Assembly (NCBI RefSeq): GCF_039534975.1 | Contig: NZ_BAAAWH010000001.1 | Location: 868,001-932,000 of the forward strand | Reading direction: 5' to 3' | DNA: 64,000 nucleotides | Source: Microbacterium terregens | GTDB taxonomy: Bacteria > Actinomycetota > Actinomycetes > Actinomycetales > Microbacteriaceae | Part shown: positions 60,683-64,000 of the stretch, one piece after another | Position numbering within the stretch: the stretch's first letter is position 1 | Layout: every line of letters starts with the position of its first letter | Notes under the pieces: generated by a model | The model's database searches: none | Told to the model about the DNA's origin: nothing | The model's input: the letters and a program-made list of their open reading frames with translations, nothing else | Program-made: the position numbers and the translations under genes

Positions 60683-61453
60683 ATGATGACGAGTGCCGGC
60701 GAAGCATCGGATACTTCTGTGCCGGAGCCTTCGGGTTCTTCGGCACGCGCGTACTCCAGACCGGGCCTCGCGCTTGTCTTCGCGGCGCTCGGGTTCGTCG
60801 GAACGCTCCTGCTTCTCACCGTCTATCTGAGCCTGCGTGCCCGGTGGGGCGCGCTGCCCGAGTGGCTGCTCTCCGTCCTCGACCTGGTGCTGATCAGCCT
60901 GCCGATGGTCGTCGCTGTCATCGGGGCGGGCATCGCGGCCTCGAGGATGGGAATCGCTCGGGCTACCGGCATCCGATCGTGGCGATGGATGGATCTCGCC
61001 TACGGACTGGGCGTCGGGCTCGTGGTGCGGGCGATCGTCGAGCTGGTCGCGCCGACATTCGGGACGCTGGGCGGCCCGTTCGGCCAGCCCGCGCTCGCGA
61101 CCACGGTCGTTCTCGTTATCGGCGCGGTGCTGATCTCGCCGTTCGTCGAGGAGTGGTTCTTTAGAGGGCTGCTGCTGCGGGCGCTCATGGATGCGATGTC
61201 TGGGGCTCGGGTTTCCCGGATCGTCGGCGGACCAGGCGTCGCTTCGGTGATCGCGATCGTGGTGTCAACGTGCGCGTTCGCCTCGCTTCACTTCATGCCG
61301 TGGGGCTCGAACATCGCGCTGTCGCTGGCGATCGGAACCTTCGGCGTCGGCCTGGGGTGCGGCATCCTGACCGTGATCACCGGACGGCTGGGTGCAGCGC
61401 TGATCGCGCACGCCTCGTTCAACGCCATCGGGGTTGTGCTGCTGCTGGCATGA
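60683..61453 (+). CDS. CPBP-family intramembrane metalloprotease
   Basis: The 256-residue membrane protein has FVEEWFFRGLLLRALMDAM, a second region SLHFMPWGSN and a third AHASFNAIGVVL. The start may be GTG 60680, ATG 60683 or ATG 60686; AGGGGA spacing favours 60683. It is a paralogue of the 59030 product, with the LPXTG gene between them. Confidence 0.87.
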   Translation: MMTSAGEASDTSVPEPSGSSARAYSRPGLALVFAALGFVGTLLLLTVYLSLRARWGALPEWLLSVLDLVLISLPMVVAVIGAGIAASRMGIARATGIRSWRWMDLAYGLGVGLVVRAIVELVAPTFGTLGGPFGQPALATTVVLVIGAVLISPFVEEWFFRGLLLRALMDAMSGARVSRIVGGPGVASVIAIVVSTCAFASLHFMPWGSNIALSLAIGTFGVGLGCGILTVITGRLGAALIAHASFNAIGVVLLLA

Positions 61454-61674
61454 CGGACCCGGGCAGCGCGGGGATATCCGCTCCGGGTAACAGTCCCCCT
61501 CGCCGCGGGACGACCGCGAGATCGGGGCGCGCGAACGTGCGAACGGTGACCGCGGCTACTACCGGGTACAACTCGCACGACCCAGGGGGCCCCCGTTGCG
61601 AACGTTGTGCGGGCCGGGCCGACCGGCACAGCGAGTAGGCGCTATAGGACACGATTGCTGAACTTGCAGCTCAA

Positions 61675-62856
61675 GTGGCGATCACGGTTCCCAACGGGCA
61701 GTGGGTTGTGTTCGGGGACTCGCACACGGCATCGACCGGCGACGCGGCCACAACCACCCTGCAAAACCGCTGCATGGACTCGTACCACTTCTGGGCATCC
61801 TATTACCTGGACGGTGGGCTGACGCAGGTCTATAACGCGGGCATCAACGGGAACACGTCTGCGCAGGCGCTCGCACGCATCGACGCAGACGTAATCGCCA
61901 AGCTCCCCAACGGAGGGCTGTGCACGGTGATGCTCGGCACCAACGACATCATCCAGGGCGTCACCCTCGCGACGTTCCAAGCGAACATGCAGGCGATTGT
62001 GGCGGCGCTCGTTGCGAATCGCATCGTCCCGGTGCTGCTCACCATCCCCCCGCTCGGGACTCCCGGCACGAACCCCGTGACGTTCTCGCCGTCAGGATCG
62101 GCGGTCACACGTACCGCGGCGCATCTGCTCATGCAGACACAGATCAATGACTGGCTGCTCACTTGGGGTCGCGCGAACGGTCTCGTCGCGGTTGACCTGA
62201 CAACCGTCCTGACGAATCCCGCCGACGCCACGTACCTCACCAATTACTCGTTCGACGGGGTACACGCAATGCCGATCGGTAAGCGCGCAATCGGGAAGGC
62301 GCTCGCGACCGCCCTGGAGCCTTACGTGAAGTCCGCCAAGCCAATTCTGGCAACGTCGAACGTTGACACGTCGATCATCAATGCGAACCCGCTCATGTTA
62401 ACGAATAATGGCGTGTTGCCGAGCGGCTTCGCGGCGTCGGGCTCCGGGTCGGTGACGAGTATTGTTGAGCCGGTCAGCGGGTTCCGTGGCGAAGCGCTCC
62501 GCGTCTCGGGATGGTCCCGCGCTACGGCCCGCATCATCCAGGGTCCGCTGCTCTCCGCTGTAACCGGCGATCGGGTTTCCCTGTCGTTCCGCTACCGCGC
62601 GGTCGGCTTGCAGGCGAGGGGGCTCCGACCAAATATCAGCCTCCGTGGCAACGGTGGCACCTTCTCCTACATCATCCAGCAGTGGGTGGAGGCCGACACC
62701 GACGGCGATCACGTCGTCTATATGGAGGGTGTGATAACACAGGCGTCGGTAACTCAGATACGCATCTCGATTGAACCTGGCTCGTCGGGAAACTCTGACC
62801 CGGGAGCCGGCGACGAGTTTATTATCGGGGAGTTGACCGTACGGAAACTCACCTGA
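61675..62856 (+). CDS. SGNH/GDSL hydrolase with C-terminal beta-rich domain
   Basis: The 393-residue protein has the SGNH blocks: GDSHTAST (block I, Ser), NAGINGNTS (II, Gly), MLGTNDIIQG (III, Asn) and FDGVHAMPIG (V, Asp and His). From about residue 230 a second domain resembles a jelly-roll carbohydrate-binding module (IVEPVSGFRGEALRVSGWSR). No signal peptide is seen at the GTG start, and the frame is open to a stop at 61645 with AELAAQV just before, so the N-terminus may be truncated or the start misjudged. It converges with the next gene, with eight overlapping bases. Confidence 0.75.
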   Translation: MAITVPNGQWVVFGDSHTASTGDAATTTLQNRCMDSYHFWASYYLDGGLTQVYNAGINGNTSAQALARIDADVIAKLPNGGLCTVMLGTNDIIQGVTLATFQANMQAIVAALVANRIVPVLLTIPPLGTPGTNPVTFSPSGSAVTRTAAHLLMQTQINDWLLTWGRANGLVAVDLTTVLTNPADATYLTNYSFDGVHAMPIGKRAIGKALATALEPYVKSAKPILATSNVDTSIINANPLMLTNNGVLPSGFAASGSGSVTSIVEPVSGFRGEALRVSGWSRATARIIQGPLLSAVTGDRVSLSFRYRAVGLQARGLRPNISLRGNGGTFSYIIQQWVEADTDGDHVVYMEGVITQASVTQIRISIEPGSSGNSDPGAGDEFIIGELTVRKLT

Positions 62857-64000
62857 TCACGGACGCTGCGGTCAGCGCAGGGAGACGCGTTGCATCAGCC
62901 GTTCGAGCCGCTCGCGTCTCCCTGATGGCCCAAGCGCACGCAATACATGCCGCAGCGACCGCGACACCCTTGTTCGTCGACCACGGAGAGAACAGGATGT
63001 CCCAAGCGCTCTGAATCGAAACAAGGATTACGACCGCAGACCAACGACCGCGGACCACGATTGCGGAGTAGGCGAAGAATGCGACCAAGAGTGCGGGGAA
63101 CACTGCGGCGAGGATTCCGCCCTCCACCCACGACGAGAAGAACACTGAGTGCAGGGAAATGAAACCGTCCGAGCGCACCCAGTAGCCGAGGTAGGCGGAC
63201 GGTGAGCCGAGTCCGAGAGACTGTGCTATCTGCGAGCCGTGCGCGATGGTGTCGTCGGTGAGGTTCTGCGCGCTGCCCCACCCGGCGATCGGATTCTCGA
63301 GGATCGCTGCGATCGATAGCGGCGGCTCGGTGCGTCCGCCGAGAAGGAGTGGTCCTTCTGCAGACTGCGCCAATGTGCGAGCGCGCACTGCGTCTCCGAA
63401 GACCCCAGCGGTGACCATCTGGGGCAGAATCCACATCAGCGCGGCGAGCCCGGCGAGGCTCGAAACGACGGCTCGGAAAGCGCCGCCCCGGTTCTGCCCC
63501 TTCACGAGAAGAAGGAGTGCCGCAACGAAACAGATCAAGCCGTGTGAACGGAAGTTGAGGAAGATCCCGAGCGCTCCCACGGCGAATAGCGCGAACGCCG
63601 GCCACGCACGTGCCGTACCACGTAGCGAGAGTGCGTACACCGCCACGATCGTGACTGGGAACGCGATCCCGTACTTCCAAAGCCCCTCGAATGTCCCGCG
63701 TCCCTCGTCGATTCCGATCGTCAGGAAGTAGAGGATCGCGCCGGCCGCGAACCACCCGATGAACTGAGCGGATGACCGAAGCGTGATGAGAGACGAAGGT
63801 AGGGCGGCGAGCATCAGCAGGAATACCGCAAGCTGACCCACCGAACCGGACAACACCGGTGTGCCGTTGGCCAGCGACGCGACGACATGGGCAACGATCG
63901 AAACGACAGCCCAGATACCCAGAATCCTCAGCCACGGCATTCGTCCAGGCGCTCGACGGAGCGGGATCAGAAACGGTGCGATCAGCGCCGAGGCCGGGAT
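62849..64000 (-). CDS. O-antigen polymerase/ligase-like membrane protein, N-terminus outside window
   Basis: The frame is open from the window edge, so the start is missing; an internal ATG at 63940 is not necessarily the start because the upstream IPASALIAPFLIPLRRAP also looks like a membrane segment. About 383 residues are present with roughly ten membrane segments and FLNFRSHGLICFVAALLLLV, ENPIAGWGSAQNLTDDTIAH and ISLHSVFFSSWVEGG, as in Wzy/WaaL-like proteins. It is the second such protein in the window. Confidence 0.75.
   Translation of the reverse strand: MPASALIAPFLIPLRRAPGRMPWLRILGIWAVVSIVAHVVASLANGTPVLSGSVGQLAVFLLMLAALPSSLITLRSSAQFIGWFAAGAILYFLTIGIDEGRGTFEGLWKYGIAFPVTIVAVYALSLRGTARAWPAFALFAVGALGIFLNFRSHGLICFVAALLLLVKGQNRGGAFRAVVSSLAGLAALMWILPQMVTAGVFGDAVRARTLAQSAEGPLLLGGRTEPPLSIAAILENPIAGWGSAQNLTDDTIAHGSQIAQSLGLGSPSAYLGYWVRSDGFISLHSVFFSSWVEGGILAAVFPALLVAFFAYSAIVVRGRWSAVVILVSIQSAWDILFSPWSTNKGVAVAAACIACAWAIRETRAARTADATRLPALTAASVIR

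Overview
The window is high-GC actinobacterial DNA, most likely from a Microbacterium or a close relative in the Microbacteriaceae. The reasons are the gene order of the ribosomal block, the long Ala/Lys-rich extension of L15 and the Ala/Glu-rich tail of L17, many GTG/TTG starts, and REP-like intergenic elements built on CTCGATACG and ACTCGA words. The genus is inferred from protein style and gene order; no search was run.

Region 1 (1-9452) is the end of the spc operon and the alpha operon, all on the + strand: rplF (5' cut), rplR, rpsE, rpmD, rplO, secY, adk, map and a DsbA-like membrane-anchored thiol protein; then, behind a good promoter at 5974-6003, infA, rpmJ, rpsM, rpsK, rpoA and rplQ. 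It closes with a perfect 19-bp terminator hairpin.

Region 2 (9453-28350) is accessory and packed with repeats. It holds an AbiEi-like/DUF559-like gene, an IS481-family element with an IS3-family element nested in it, a double-GNAT acetyltransferase, an OafA-like acyltransferase, a VanZ-like protein, an HprK-like/PqqD-like protein, truA, a universal stress protein, a coiled-coil protein, lepB, an endonuclease/exonuclease/phosphatase-family protein and an LPXTG surface protein. Most spacers between them are GC-rich repeat arrays. Several of the proteins carry in-frame repeat insertions at domain boundaries. The clearest is two 87-bp palindromic units in a 61-codon direct repeat inside truA.

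Region 3 (28449-64000) is a cell-surface and exopolysaccharide region of the Wzx/Wzy type. It contains a DUF4012 protein, two Wzz/BY-kinase chain-length regulators, two Tat-exported proteins, a response regulator/histidine kinase/degenerate GGDEF operon, a nucleotidyltransferase, UDP-glucose dehydrogenase, GDP-fucose synthesis (gmd, fcl, and a gmm-like NUDIX gene broken by an IS21 element), four glycosyltransferases, a serine-acetyltransferase-like enzyme, a flippase, the initiating sugar-phosphate transferase, a membrane-anchored Asp-box protein, two O-antigen polymerase-like proteins, a Wzb-like phosphatase, two CPBP proteases around a second LPXTG protein, and an SGNH hydrolase. The pathway reading is: UDP-glucuronate and GDP-fucose supply, priming on undecaprenyl phosphate, glycosyl transfer and acetylation, flipping, polymerisation, and chain-length control by BY-kinases and a phosphatase. 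The glycosyltransferase core (about 45-54 kb) looks lower in GC than the rest, as expected for exchanged surface loci.

The observations most worth following are the in-frame palindromic element in truA together with the repeat inflation of its neighbours, the 22-bp array that changes orientation beside lepB, the palindrome CTTAG-N7-CTAAG upstream of the response regulator and of a Tat-exported protein, and the three insertion sequences whose target duplications can be read exactly.
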